From JAJDFU01 sp964641965 (GTDB lineage Bacteria > Bacteroidota > Bacteroidia > Chitinophagales > Saprospiraceae): DNA of 64,000 nucleotides. The first letter of the stretch is position 1. Each line of letters opens with the position of its first letter. Below are positions 34,731-44,197 of the stretch, piece after piece. The stretch is taken from NCBI GenBank assembly GCA_964641965.1, contig CAZXLD010000003.1, positions 144,940 through 208,939 on the forward strand, written 5' to 3'. Under the pieces are notes generated by a model that worked only from the letters and a program-made list of their open reading frames with translations, did not search any database and was not told the DNA's origin. Position numbers and translations under genes: made by a program.

Positions 34731-35567
34731 TTAAAATTCGTAGCAGAAATCCACAAATTCCATTATCGCCTGTTGACAACTACTTGTTTTCTCGTACATA
34801 CCCATGTGCCCTACCCCATTCAATAAATGAACTTGTGCAATTTTTGGTAGTGCTATTTGATGTAAAATCGAGTCTGTAGGAGGAAGTTGATCTTCCATTC
34901 CTATAATAAATAGTACCGGCAGGTCGGTATTTGATACCGTATCCTGTTCACCCTGCCGATCGCGCATAGCCAAGGTTACTGCAGCTAAGGCGTTATTGGA
35001 AAAGGAACTCGCTTTTTCCACAAGCTTTTCCACAAGTTGTCCATTTTTGTTTGCGAAATCAGGGGGAAATAACCTGGGTACAAACGATTTAGCGAATCGA
35101 GAAGCCCCATATTGCTGAATGAAGGCTGCGGTTTTCCGGCGTTCTTTTTTCTTTTCCACCGAATCCTCAAAAGGATGTGCATGAAATAACCCAAACCCTT
35201 TGCATGGTAAGTTCGGGTTTCGCCTCATGAAGTTAAGCGTGGTATACCCACCCAAAGAATGGCCAATAAGGACAAATTCGGTTAGCCCGTCTTGAAGTAT
35301 AATTGCCTGGATGGCATCCGCTAGCAGGTCTATTGAGACAGGATGGATCGAATCTGACCCTCCGAATCCAGGAAAATCCAAGGTGATGACAGTAAGGCCA
35401 TTCTCTGCTAAACCTGTAATCAGTTCATCAAATACCGAGCTATCTTCTCCAAAACCATGGACCAGGATAAGGGTTTTGTTTCCACCTTTCGTTTTCTGGT
35501 ACGCCAATTGGCCGCCTTTGAATGGAATTACTGGCATAAAATGCATATGAAACTTAACATAGGTCAT
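34731..35567 (-). CDS. alpha/beta-hydrolase
   Basis: A 278-residue alpha/beta-hydrolase with a full catalytic triad: Ser104 in the nucleophile elbow GHSLGG, Asp226 in GMEDQLPP, and His254 in GVGHMG. The oxyanion HGFG motif is near residue 37. No signal peptide is evident, so it is probably cytoplasmic. The substrate is unknown. An ATG giving MPVIPFKGG, ten codons in, is an equally good start. Confidence 0.88.
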   Translation of the reverse strand: MTYVKFHMHFMPVIPFKGGQLAYQKTKGGNKTLILVHGFGEDSSVFDELITGLAENGLTVITLDFPGFGGSDSIHPVSIDLLADAIQAIILQDGLTEFVLIGHSLGGYTTLNFMRRNPNLPCKGFGLFHAHPFEDSVEKKKERRKTAAFIQQYGASRFAKSFVPRLFPPDFANKNGQLVEKLVEKASSFSNNALAAVTLAMRDRQGEQDTVSNTDLPVLFIIGMEDQLPPTDSILHQIALPKIAQVHLLNGVGHMGMYEKTSSCQQAIMEFVDFCYEF

Positions 35568-35765
35568 CTATCCGGAAGCTAACAGTTGACCGACCATTAA
35601 TATATGAAGTTGTTGGATTCAGGGATTGGAATTTTCCGTAGTACAGTTATCTAACCTAGCTTACAAATCCCTTTTTTCCAATTGCTTGCTAGTAAGAATT
35701 GCAGAATTCCTTTCCTATATTGAGGAACCCTATAAAAAATCAAAAAAGAAAACACATACCACACC

Positions 35766-37025
35766 ATGGGCACCGCACCCATAAGCAGGGAGGGAAGTCT
35801 TCAGGAAGCACTGGAAAAGGAACTGCATCTAAAGCAGCATCAGATCAATCATCTTTTGAAGATTACCCAAGCCATAAACAGCAATGAAAAAGCTGCCGGC
35901 CTATTTGAAATGTACCGCACCTTTCTCCAATGGGAAATCGGTTTGGGCAAAATGGCCCTGTATGTCCAGGAAGATGGGTTTTGGATATGCGCAACCTCCA
36001 TTGGTCTCGAAAACTCCAACCTTTGTGCCGATCTGAAGGACCGCTTACCCGAGTTTACAGAGATGACCAACCTGGAAAATGATCCCCACCCCTTGTTGGG
36101 AGAATTTGAAGTGGTTATTCCGGTTCGCCATAAAGAACATCCGATTGCCTATGTTTTTGTTGGGCAGTTCTTGGATGAAGATGATATCCTTGGAAAACTT
36201 CAGTTCATCACTACGCTGACTAATATCATTGCCTCAGCTATTGAGAACAAGCGACTGTTTAAACGCCAATTGGAACAGGAACGACTTAAACGAGAGATGG
36301 AATTGGCTGGCGAAATGCAGCGTATGCTCATTCCTTCCAGCTTGCCGAGCAAGAGGTGCTATGAATTGGATTGCATCTACAAGCCGCATTATGGTGTGGG
36401 AGGCGATTATTTTGATTTCATTGAATTTGAGGATGATAAGATTGTTTTTTGTGTAGGCGATATTTCCGGTAAAGGAGTGGCAGCTGCCCTGCTAATGGCC
36501 AATTTTCAGGCCAATTTTCATACACTGATCAAGAAGCGGACCAATTTGCCGGAGTTTATTAAAGCACTAAATACTTCGGTGAATCTGATTACGCGAGGAG
36601 ATCGGTTTATTACTTTTTTCATAGCTGAATACAACACGAAAAGCCGCCTTTTACGGTATGTCAATGCTGGCCACAATCCACCTATGTTGGTCACCGGTAA
36701 CAAGGTTATCCCCTTGGAGATTGGATGCACACTTCTTGGTTCTTTCAAAGAAATGCCTGCCAGGATCAATATTGGAAAAATCACACTAGAAAAGGAGGCC
36801 ATGGTGGTCGCCTACACGGATGGCCTTACAGATATCCAAAACCCCGAAGGTGTTTTCTTGAAGGAGGCAGCTTTGCATGATTTTGTACTTAGACACCATG
36901 GCCTGTCCGCCAAAGCTTTCAATAGTAACTTGCTTGAATTCTTGGAGAATTTCAAAGGAATCCAGACGGTATATCCAGATGATTTTACCGTTTTGACCTG
37001 TAAAATTTTTGGGCAAGTAGGCTAG
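35766..37025 (+). CDS. SpoIIE/RsbU-type PP2C phosphatase with N-terminal sensor region
   Basis: A 419-residue protein. Residues 1-170 form a GAF-like sensor region, then a short helical linker (about 165-195) leads to a SpoIIE-type PP2C phosphatase domain. Metal-binding signatures are visible: VGGDYFDF (about 211), GDISGKGVAAALLMANFQ (about 231) and YTDGLTDIQNPEG (about 349). These phosphatases dephosphorylate STAS-domain proteins in partner-switching circuits that oppose RsbW-like kinases, such as the one encoded at 4193. No STAS gene is in the window. Confidence 0.92.
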   Translation: MGTAPISREGSLQEALEKELHLKQHQINHLLKITQAINSNEKAAGLFEMYRTFLQWEIGLGKMALYVQEDGFWICATSIGLENSNLCADLKDRLPEFTEMTNLENDPHPLLGEFEVVIPVRHKEHPIAYVFVGQFLDEDDILGKLQFITTLTNIIASAIENKRLFKRQLEQERLKREMELAGEMQRMLIPSSLPSKRCYELDCIYKPHYGVGGDYFDFIEFEDDKIVFCVGDISGKGVAAALLMANFQANFHTLIKKRTNLPEFIKALNTSVNLITRGDRFITFFIAEYNTKSRLLRYVNAGHNPPMLVTGNKVIPLEIGCTLLGSFKEMPARINIGKITLEKEAMVVAYTDGLTDIQNPEGVFLKEAALHDFVLRHHGLSAKAFNSNLLEFLENFKGIQTVYPDDFTVLTCKIFGQVG

Positions 37026-37191
37026 TCGTGAGCAAACGCATACCGCTTGGTTACCTGCTTGCTTGCCGTGTTCTATCGCTCTGGTCTAAGGAATACATAG
37101 GTCTATCTACCAAAAATTGTCAAGCTCTTTCATTTTTTAATATTAGCTTCCAGAAAAGATTAAAGGAGACTAGTTTCCGTTACTAAGGTGT

Positions 37192-38001
37192 ATGAAAAGA
37201 AAAGAAACAGCAGGCGTTTTGGCACTTTTCCTGGGTTGGGCGGGAATTCATCGGTTTTACCTTGGTCAGGTTGGGCTCGGCATTCTTTATGCGCTGCTAA
37301 TGTTTTCAGGGATTTCGGTCGTTTTGGGTATAATAGATGCTATCGTTTTTTTATCCATGGATCAGGATACTTTTGACATTAAGTACAATCGGGAGTTCTA
37401 CCGGGCAGTACGAAAGGATCGTGAAAAAAATGATCCCTTTAAACCCTATTGGCACGACCCTCCTCGCAGGCGAGAAGCACCTGATTTTACAAGGGCAAAA
37501 CCACAACAATTGGCTCAAAGGGAAGTGAGAAAAGCAAATCCGCACAAAGCTGAAGGAATACGCAAGTTCAAGGACTATGACTATGATGGAGCCATTGAGG
37601 AATTCAGAAAGGCTCTGGAAATAGAGCCTAATGATATAGCCACACACTTTAACCTAGCTTGTGCCTATTCCATCAATGAGCGTCCCGAACAATCCTTTGA
37701 AATGCTCGATAAGGCTGTGGCTTTGGGTTTCGATGATTTTGAACGTATCAAGAATCATGAATCACTGGCCTATTTGAGAATCCAGCCGAAATTTGAAGAT
37801 TTTGAAGCTAGAGGCTTTCGTCTGACTGATGATCCTGCACCATTAGAAGCGGTAGCGGTAAATCCGGCTGAAGAAACAGAAGAGCTACCCGGAGATGAGG
37901 ATAATCTGCTTGAACAACTCAAAAAGTTAGGTGAGTTAAAAGAGAAAGGCTTATTAAGTGAGGAGGAATTTGATGCCCAGAAAAAGAAGCTGTTGCGATA
38001 A
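37192..38001 (+). CDS. TM2-domain protein with TPR and SHOCT-like C-terminus
   Basis: A 269-residue protein with three modules. An N-terminal TM2 domain (two helices, about 7-55, with WAGIHRFYLGQVGLGILY) is followed by a basic linker. TPR-like repeats span about 112-180 (KAEGIRKFKDYDYDGAIEEFRKAL is the first). A SHOCT-like helix ends the protein (LKKLGELKEKGLLSEEEFDAQKKKLL). It is probably an inner-membrane protein with a cytoplasmic interaction domain. The combination looks like a signalling or assembly adaptor; function unknown. Confidence 0.85.
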   Translation: MKRKETAGVLALFLGWAGIHRFYLGQVGLGILYALLMFSGISVVLGIIDAIVFLSMDQDTFDIKYNREFYRAVRKDREKNDPFKPYWHDPPRRREAPDFTRAKPQQLAQREVRKANPHKAEGIRKFKDYDYDGAIEEFRKALEIEPNDIATHFNLACAYSINERPEQSFEMLDKAVALGFDDFERIKNHESLAYLRIQPKFEDFEARGFRLTDDPAPLEAVAVNPAEETEELPGDEDNLLEQLKKLGELKEKGLLSEEEFDAQKKKLLR

Positions 38002-38074
38002 ATTGACAAGGCCTTAAACCGGAGTTTGAAACTAATATCTAATCCTGTCGTTATTCGTTATGAAATTCTAACTT

Positions 38075-38734
38075 ATGGTTGCTGAAGGTCTTATCTCGGA
38101 CGTGATCATTCCCTTGCGCACATCAGATATAGGGGAAGATGCACTTAGCATGATGAACGACTTTTATGTTCGGCATTTACCCATTGTTAACAACAAGCAA
38201 CTCCTGGGCCTTCTTTCTGAAGATGACATTTTAAACTTTGACCCTCGGGAAGCAGTGGGATCCTTTAGTCTCTCGCTGACCAGACCCTACGTAACAAGTG
38301 GCGACCATGTCTATGAGATAATGCGGCTATTAGCCGAACTAAATCTCACCTTGATTCCGGTAGTAGATGAGCAAAATAACTACATGGGTGTAGTCACACT
38401 GGAAGATGCCCTTAAGTTCTTTTCCAGGATGGCCTCTTTTTCAGAAACAGGCAGCACACTGGTGCTGGAGATTTCTCGCCAGGATTATATGCTCTCTGAA
38501 ATTGCGCGCATTATTGAATCGGAAGGTGCATCCATAATCAGTTCCTTTATCACCTCCCGACCGGATTCAGCCATGCTGGAACTGACCATCAAAATCAATC
38601 GTCAGAATATTCAATCCATTATTTCCACCTTGGAGCGGTTTGATTATCAGATCAAAGCTACCTTCAATGAAATGGATTATGTAGACTCCTTAAGAGAGCG
38701 CTACGATGGGTTGATGTCTTATCTGAATGTTTAG
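38075..38734 (+). CDS. CBS-domain pair protein
   Basis: A 219-residue protein with two CBS motifs (about 7-60 and 70-122), which bind adenine nucleotides, followed by an ACT-like region (about 130-195). In Bacteroidota a similar CBS gene commonly precedes nadK and BamA-type genes, and both follow here. A role in sensing cell energy or ligand state is inferred from the family. No catalytic domain is attached. Confidence 0.88.
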   Translation: MVAEGLISDVIIPLRTSDIGEDALSMMNDFYVRHLPIVNNKQLLGLLSEDDILNFDPREAVGSFSLSLTRPYVTSGDHVYEIMRLLAELNLTLIPVVDEQNNYMGVVTLEDALKFFSRMASFSETGSTLVLEISRQDYMLSEIARIIESEGASIISSFITSRPDSAMLELTIKINRQNIQSIISTLERFDYQIKATFNEMDYVDSLRERYDGLMSYLNV

Positions 38735-38812
38735 CTTTTAATTGTCATAATTCCGTTACCCTGATGTGATGGCAATTCTTATCTTGAAGAGAGGTATTTC
38801 TCATTGCTCTTC

Positions 38813-40219
38813 ATGAAGTTCCGATTTGTTACTCATATTATGACTATTTTTTTCGCTTTGCCTGCCGTGCTGGGTTTAGCGCAAAATTCTAATGTGGTCG
38901 TAATCAGTCAAATTCGAATCGAAGGCAATCGGCATACTAAAGAAAAGATTATCCTTCGCGAACTCACCTTCAAGGTTGGGGACACGATCGCGCTACAGGC
39001 GTTGCCAACCGTGCTCAAAGAAAGCGAGCAATGGGTCATGAATACCAGCTTGTTCAACGAAGGGAAGGTTTACTTGGAGGGACCGGCAGCGGAGGGAAAG
39101 GTGGTGGTAAGTGTGAAAGAAGCCCTCTACATTTATCCGACACCCGTTTTTGAACTGGTTGATCGCAACATCAAGGTTTGGTGGGTCCAGCATAACCGGT
39201 CTTTCCAACGCATGCGAATCGGTGGTGAATTCGTTCACACCAACCTCACCGGTAATCGGGATCGGCTCAAGCTCACCGGACGCTTTGGCTACTCTCAGGA
39301 ATATGCCCTTGAATATTCTACTCCTTATTTGGACAAGCGTCAGCGGCTATGGATGAATGTAGGCGGTAAGTTTGTCCAGCAGCGGGAAATCAACTACTCG
39401 AATTCAGGTAATATTCAATTTTTCTACCGGGACGAGGATCGATTCATCTTTCAATCCTGGAGAGGGTATTCGAGTTTGACCTTTCGCCCCAAAAATGAGT
39501 TTTGGCATCAGTTTGGAATGCAGTATACCTACAATCGGATAGACTCTACCGTAGCGGAAGAGATCAACCCCAATTATTTCCTGGGGGGTCGAACGCTACA
39601 GCGATACCTTTCCCTTTATTACACTTACCAATTTCAACGGGTAGACGTACGACCTTACCCATGGGAGGGTTTTTCCTTTAATTTTCACATCCGAAAGGAT
39701 GGGGTAGGTATTCACCCAGACCGGAACAATCTTTTTCTAAAAACAGATATAAGTGTTTTCTTGCCGATCGGCAAACGCTTCAATGCTGTATTTGTGACGG
39801 GTGGAAAGCTTTCCATTATTCGCCAACAGCAACCCTTTAACGATAATCGGGCCTTGGGCTTTGGCAATGCTTTTTTGTACGGCTACGATCTCTATGTGGT
39901 GGACGGATTGGATATGATCTATTTTCGAAATCGACTCCGACTCCATATGTTGGATTTTCGGGTCAACTTTGGGAAGGTTATGCCAATCAAATCCCTGCGT
40001 ACGATGCCGGTGCGTCTGATCGGTTCTCTAAATAGTTCGCTTGGATTCATAAACGATCCGCACAGTGAAGATTTTACGGCTTTTAATAATCAATTATTAT
40101 ACGGATTTGGATTGGGCCTGGATATGGTCTTCTTCTTTGATAAGGTACTTCGACTGGAATACAGCTTCAACCACTTGATGGAAGGCGGCTTTTTTTTACG
40201 ATTGGATTTCAACATTTAA
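38813..40219 (+). CDS. BamA/TamA-like outer-membrane protein with one POTRA
   Basis: A 468-residue exported protein. A signal peptide (about 1-23) is followed by a POTRA-like module (VVVISQIRIEGNRHTKEKIILRE, about 26-95) and a C-terminal beta-barrel rich in alternating aromatic residues, ending in FFLRLDFNI. It has the Omp85 layout but is much shorter than BamA, with a single recognisable POTRA. It may insert or translocate an outer-membrane or secreted partner. I use ATG 38813; the frame opens three codons earlier at a TTG. Confidence 0.8.
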   Translation: MKFRFVTHIMTIFFALPAVLGLAQNSNVVVISQIRIEGNRHTKEKIILRELTFKVGDTIALQALPTVLKESEQWVMNTSLFNEGKVYLEGPAAEGKVVVSVKEALYIYPTPVFELVDRNIKVWWVQHNRSFQRMRIGGEFVHTNLTGNRDRLKLTGRFGYSQEYALEYSTPYLDKRQRLWMNVGGKFVQQREINYSNSGNIQFFYRDEDRFIFQSWRGYSSLTFRPKNEFWHQFGMQYTYNRIDSTVAEEINPNYFLGGRTLQRYLSLYYTYQFQRVDVRPYPWEGFSFNFHIRKDGVGIHPDRNNLFLKTDISVFLPIGKRFNAVFVTGGKLSIIRQQQPFNDNRALGFGNAFLYGYDLYVVDGLDMIYFRNRLRLHMLDFRVNFGKVMPIKSLRTMPVRLIGSLNSSLGFINDPHSEDFTAFNNQLLYGFGLGLDMVFFFDKVLRLEYSFNHLMEGGFFLRLDFNI

Positions 40220-40261
40220 CAGTGCTCTACCTGGGCCTGGATTCATATATTCTTTTACCCT

Positions 40262-41146
40262 ATGCAGGTTGTGATATATAGCCAACATCTTCGAGATGGC
40301 GATCAACCCTATGTTCAGGCTTTATTTGATACACTGCACGAAGAGGGAATTACCGCCTATGTATTTGCCCCCTACCTGGAGAAGATCAAAGAGCTGGTGC
40401 ACTTTAAGCGAGACGTGGGTACCTTCGAAGGCTACCTGGATTTTACTGTCAAGAAGTTTGATTTCATGATCACCTTGGGTGGAGACGGGACCATCCTTTC
40501 GGCTACTACCTTGATTCGCGAACATGAAATTCCCATCCTGGGCATCAACCTCGGGCGGATGGGTTTCCTGGCCAGTATTGAGAAAAGGAGATTACAGCAA
40601 GCCATCCACCTTCTAAAAAGGGGAACATTCGAGGTGCAGGAGCGCCGGATGTTGCTGCTGGAAAGCAATATGCCTTTATTTGGAGAGATCCGGTTTGCGC
40701 TAAACGATTTTACCCTATTAAAGCGTGATACCTCCGCCATGATAACCATTCATACCTTTGTGAATGGAGCCTACCTCAATTCCTATTGGGCTGATGGTAT
40801 CATTGTTGCAACACCGACTGGTTCTACCGGATATTCGCTAAGCTGCGGCGGCCCCATTATCTTCCCTGGATCCGGCAATTATGTGATCACACCGGTAGCG
40901 CCGCACAATCTCAATGTGCGCCCCATCGTAATATCTGACGATGCGGTCGTCAGTTTTGAGATAGAAGGGCGTACCGAAAACTTTCTGGCAACGCTCGATT
41001 CCCGCTTTGAAATGATCACCTCTGCGCATCAATTGGCGGTTCGAAAAAACCCCTTTTGCACCCGTTTGATCCGGATGATGGATATTGACTTTATGGATAC
41101 CATTCGGGCGAAACTGGCCTGGGGCGTAGATACCCGCAATCGGTAA
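40262..41146 (+). CDS. nadK: NAD kinase
   Basis: A 294-residue NAD kinase, which phosphorylates NAD to NADP using ATP. The GGDGT motif is at 73-77, GINLGRMGFLASI follows, and TPTGSTGYSLSCGGPI is near 180-195. It lies 42 bases after the Omp85-like gene, and two more genes follow with 2-base gaps, so the run from nadK to 42605 is one operon. Confidence 0.96.
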   Translation: MQVVIYSQHLRDGDQPYVQALFDTLHEEGITAYVFAPYLEKIKELVHFKRDVGTFEGYLDFTVKKFDFMITLGGDGTILSATTLIREHEIPILGINLGRMGFLASIEKRRLQQAIHLLKRGTFEVQERRMLLLESNMPLFGEIRFALNDFTLLKRDTSAMITIHTFVNGAYLNSYWADGIIVATPTGSTGYSLSCGGPIIFPGSGNYVITPVAPHNLNVRPIVISDDAVVSFEIEGRTENFLATLDSRFEMITSAHQLAVRKNPFCTRLIRMMDIDFMDTIRAKLAWGVDTRNR

Positions 41147-41148
41147 GC

Positions 41149-41916
41149 ATGCAAGCCATACTGGAACATGAAGGGAAAAGCTACCGCGTCGATTTGTCGG
41201 AACCGATCGACATCTCCATTCCCTTGTTCGAAGGAGAGCAGGGAGTCAATTGTTTTTATGCCCCTTTTCTGGAGTCCTTTCCGGTGAAGGCGGGTTCGTT
41301 TATCGGGTCCACCCAAGAAGGAGGGGCAGTCAATTTTCGGAATATTCGAATCAATCCGCATGGGAACGGAACGCATACGGAATGTGTAGGCCATATATCG
41401 CAAGAGCCCTTTTCAATTCACGATTGCCTACAGTCGTTTCACTTTTTTGGGAATTTGGTAAGCGTGTACCCACAGCGTTTGCCCAATGGTGACCGGGTTA
41501 TTTTACGAAGTCAGTTGGAAGCCTGCCTGGAGGGTAGTACGAAATGCAGCGCATTGATCCTACGAACGCAGCCGAATGAGCAGGAATTCAAATGGCATGC
41601 TCACTATTCAGGAACTAATCCTCCTTATTTGGAAGCCGAGGCTGCAGCTTGGCTAGCCGGCTTGGGAATAGAACATTTGCTGGTCGATTTACCGAGTGTA
41701 GACCGGGAAGAAGATGAAGGTTTATTAAAGGCCCATAAGGCATTTTGGAAGTATCCTGACAATATTCGGACTCATTGCACGATTTCTGAACTCATTTATG
41801 TCAACCAAAATATTCCTGATGGTTTATATTTAGTGAATATACAGATAGCCAGTTTTCAAATTGACGTTAGTCCAAGTAAACCTGTTTTATATCCGTTATA
41901 CCCAATAGACCAATAA
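41149..41916 (+). CDS. Cyclase-family (kynurenine formamidase-like) hydrolase
   Basis: A 255-residue metal-dependent hydrolase of the cyclase/KynB family. The motif HGNGTHTECVGHI (71-83) aligns with the HxGTHxDxPxH metal signature, with Glu in place of Asp. The N-terminal block VDLSEPIDISIPLFEG is typical. Family members hydrolyse arylformamides or related substrates; no kyn gene is nearby, so the substrate is unknown. It starts 2 bases after nadK. Confidence 0.87.
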   Translation: MQAILEHEGKSYRVDLSEPIDISIPLFEGEQGVNCFYAPFLESFPVKAGSFIGSTQEGGAVNFRNIRINPHGNGTHTECVGHISQEPFSIHDCLQSFHFFGNLVSVYPQRLPNGDRVILRSQLEACLEGSTKCSALILRTQPNEQEFKWHAHYSGTNPPYLEAEAAAWLAGLGIEHLLVDLPSVDREEDEGLLKAHKAFWKYPDNIRTHCTISELIYVNQNIPDGLYLVNIQIASFQIDVSPSKPVLYPLYPIDQ

Positions 41917-41918
41917 TC

Positions 41919-42605
41919 ATGCCTCGTCAGCTCAATGCCAATGGTTCGCAAGTGCTTCGCGATTTCCTGGAAATCGAGGAAAATGCTTTTCATCAGCGGA
42001 TTCGTTTTTTTGAGACCCACCAGGATGAAATCCTTCTGCTGCCTGAAAAGGAGGAATTTGTCTTGAAAGAGGCTTATGCGGATGCGCTATTCCAGGTAGG
42101 AGCTTACAGAAAGCATTTGACGGTAGTGGATAAGCTTATAGAGGAAAGTATTCAGCAGAATATCCGTTTTTTCAAAGGTGAGGATATCTTCCAGGGGCTT
42201 CTGTTCAAAAAATCGGCTTCGTTGTATCAGTTGCATCGCTACGGGGAGGCAGAGCATATTTTGAAGGAACTCATACGCATCAACCCTGCTTTTCCAGACC
42301 CAGCTACTTTCCTGACAAAATGTCTTCGCCGAAAAAGGCCTCCCTGGCTGAATCGGGCCAAGGCAGCCAGTGTGTTTCTGTTTATTCTGACGGCTGGATT
42401 GATCTCTGTGGAAATGTTGGTAATGGAGCCCTTTTTCGAGGATTGGGCAGCCGATTTTGAACGCGTTCGTTTCGGCACATTCGGCCTGGGAATAGTTTGC
42501 CTGGTAGGCGGTGAGGTCTGGCACCGACTGGAATGTAAAAATCGGGTCCGACTGTTTGTTCAGCAGGCCCGCCAACGCAAAAAGTGGGATCTTCCCAGTT
42601 CTTGA
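41919..42605 (+). CDS. TPR-containing membrane protein of unknown function
   Basis: A 228-residue protein. The N-terminal 135 residues are helical with a TPR-like unit (YQLHRYGEAEHILKELIRINPAFPDP). Two transmembrane helices follow (about 147-170 and 187-206), then a basic tail. I do not recognise a named family. Its position 2 bases after the cyclase-family gene marks it as the end of the nadK operon, and it ends convergently with the dehydrogenase gene across 16 bases. Confidence 0.75.
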   Translation: MPRQLNANGSQVLRDFLEIEENAFHQRIRFFETHQDEILLLPEKEEFVLKEAYADALFQVGAYRKHLTVVDKLIEESIQQNIRFFKGEDIFQGLLFKKSASLYQLHRYGEAEHILKELIRINPAFPDPATFLTKCLRRKRPPWLNRAKAASVFLFILTAGLISVEMLVMEPFFEDWAADFERVRFGTFGLGIVCLVGGEVWHRLECKNRVRLFVQQARQRKKWDLPSS

Positions 42606-42621
42606 GGGCTATCAACCCGTT

Positions 42622-44151
42622 CTAGCCCAAATCAAATTGTATCCCCTGCGCCAACGGCAAATCCGTACTGTAATTGATCGTATTCGTTTGCCTGCGCATG
42701 TAAGCTTTCCAGGCATCGGACCCACTCTCGCGGCCACCACCGGTTTCCTTTTCTCCACCAAAGGCGCCCCCGATCTCCGCACCACTGGTTCCAATATTTA
42801 CATTGGCAATACCGCAATCCGACCCACTGGCGGAAAGGAAGTACTCCGCCTCCCTTAGATCGTTGGTCATGATGGCCGAACTCAGCCCTTGGGGAACGCC
42901 GTTTTGGATAGCTATGGCTTCCTCGATATCGCTGTAGCGGATCAGGTACAGGATGGGCGCAAACGTTTCTTCCTGTACAATGGGCCAGCTATTCTCTACT
43001 TCTGCAATACAAGGCCGCACAAAACAGCCACTTTCATAGCCTTCCCCCTCCAACACCCCGCCTTCTACAACAAATGTGCCTTCTTGTTCTTCAATCCGAG
43101 CCAAGGCATTCAAGTAAGCTTGGACCGCATCTGTATCGATCAAAGGCCCTACATGATTGGACTCATCCAGTGGGTTGCCGATTCGAATTTGTCCGTAGGC
43201 ATTGCTCAATTTAGCCTTGACCTCCTCAAAGATGGAGTCATGGACGATAAGTCTGCGGGTAGTTGTGCAGCGTTGTCCGGCGGTACCCACTGCTCCGAAA
43301 AGAGCACCAGTCAATACCAGATTGAGATTAGCGCTCGGGCTTACGATGATGGCATTATTTCCTCCTAATTCCAGCAGACTTCTTCCCAGTCTACCGGCAA
43401 CTTCCGTCCCGACAGTTCGGCCCATTCGGATGCTTCCAGTGGCAGAAATAAGAGGAATCCGGCTATCCTTGGTCATCCATTCTCCGGCATGATAATCACC
43501 GGTAATGATGTTGGTAATCCCTTCCGGTAAGTCATTTTGCTCCAGCACCTGCTTAAAAATGTGTTGGCAGGCAATTGCGCATAAGGGTGTTTTTTCAGAA
43601 GCTTTCCAAATACAGACATCGCCACAAACCAAAGCAATCATGGCATTCCAGGACCAAACAGCAACCGGGAAGTTGAAAGCCGAAATAATCCCCACTATCC
43701 CTAAAGGATGCCATTGTTCATACATGCGATGGCCGGGCCGTTCCGAATGCATGGTTAAGCCATATAGCTGCCTGGACAAACCAACCGCAAAATCGCAGAT
43801 ATCAATCATTTCCTGAACTTCACCCAAGCCTTCTTGCAGGCTTTTCCCCATCTCATAACTCACCAGCCGACCGAGTGCCTCCTTGTGCTGCCGCAGGGCT
43901 TCTCCATATTGGCGAACGATCTCTCCTCGCTTGGGAGCCGGCATTTGGCGCCAGTTGATAAAAGCATCCTGCGCTTTTTTGACCACATTTTCGTATTCCT
44001 CCCGGTAGGTATAGCTCACCCGAGCGATAAGGCTGCCATCCACCGGAGAATAGGAGGAGAGGTAGTCTCCGGAATCAGAGCTGGATTGCCCTGTTGAGGT
44101 GCCGGGATTGGTGTCCGAAATGCCAAGTTCTCTTAAGAAGTCCTTATTCAT
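42622..44151 (-). CDS. ALDH7-type aldehyde dehydrogenase (aminoadipate semialdehyde/piperideine-6-carboxylate type)
   Basis: A 509-residue NAD-dependent aldehyde dehydrogenase. The catalytic Cys in GTAGQRCTTTRR (near residue 294) and the Glu of LELGGNNAII fit the ALDH7/antiquitin branch, which oxidises alpha-aminoadipic semialdehyde (piperideine-6-carboxylate) in lysine catabolism. No other lysine-degradation gene is adjacent, so the substrate is a family-based inference. The C-terminus contains NIGTSGAEIGGAFGGEKETGGGRE, typical of ALDH7. Confidence 0.9.
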   Translation of the reverse strand: MNKDFLRELGISDTNPGTSTGQSSSDSGDYLSSYSPVDGSLIARVSYTYREEYENVVKKAQDAFINWRQMPAPKRGEIVRQYGEALRQHKEALGRLVSYEMGKSLQEGLGEVQEMIDICDFAVGLSRQLYGLTMHSERPGHRMYEQWHPLGIVGIISAFNFPVAVWSWNAMIALVCGDVCIWKASEKTPLCAIACQHIFKQVLEQNDLPEGITNIITGDYHAGEWMTKDSRIPLISATGSIRMGRTVGTEVAGRLGRSLLELGGNNAIIVSPSANLNLVLTGALFGAVGTAGQRCTTTRRLIVHDSIFEEVKAKLSNAYGQIRIGNPLDESNHVGPLIDTDAVQAYLNALARIEEQEGTFVVEGGVLEGEGYESGCFVRPCIAEVENSWPIVQEETFAPILYLIRYSDIEEAIAIQNGVPQGLSSAIMTNDLREAEYFLSASGSDCGIANVNIGTSGAEIGGAFGGEKETGGGRESGSDAWKAYMRRQTNTINYSTDLPLAQGIQFDLG

Positions 44152-44197
44152 TGCGATGGGTTTGGATGGAGTCAGGGTATTCGTTATGAAAACCAGA

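Noticed and set aside
35014..35036. Tandem TTTTCCACAAGC units resembling paired DnaA boxes
   Set aside because: They lie inside the alpha/beta-hydrolase gene and simply encode a repeated LVEK; the boxes carry mismatches and there is no AT-rich neighbour.
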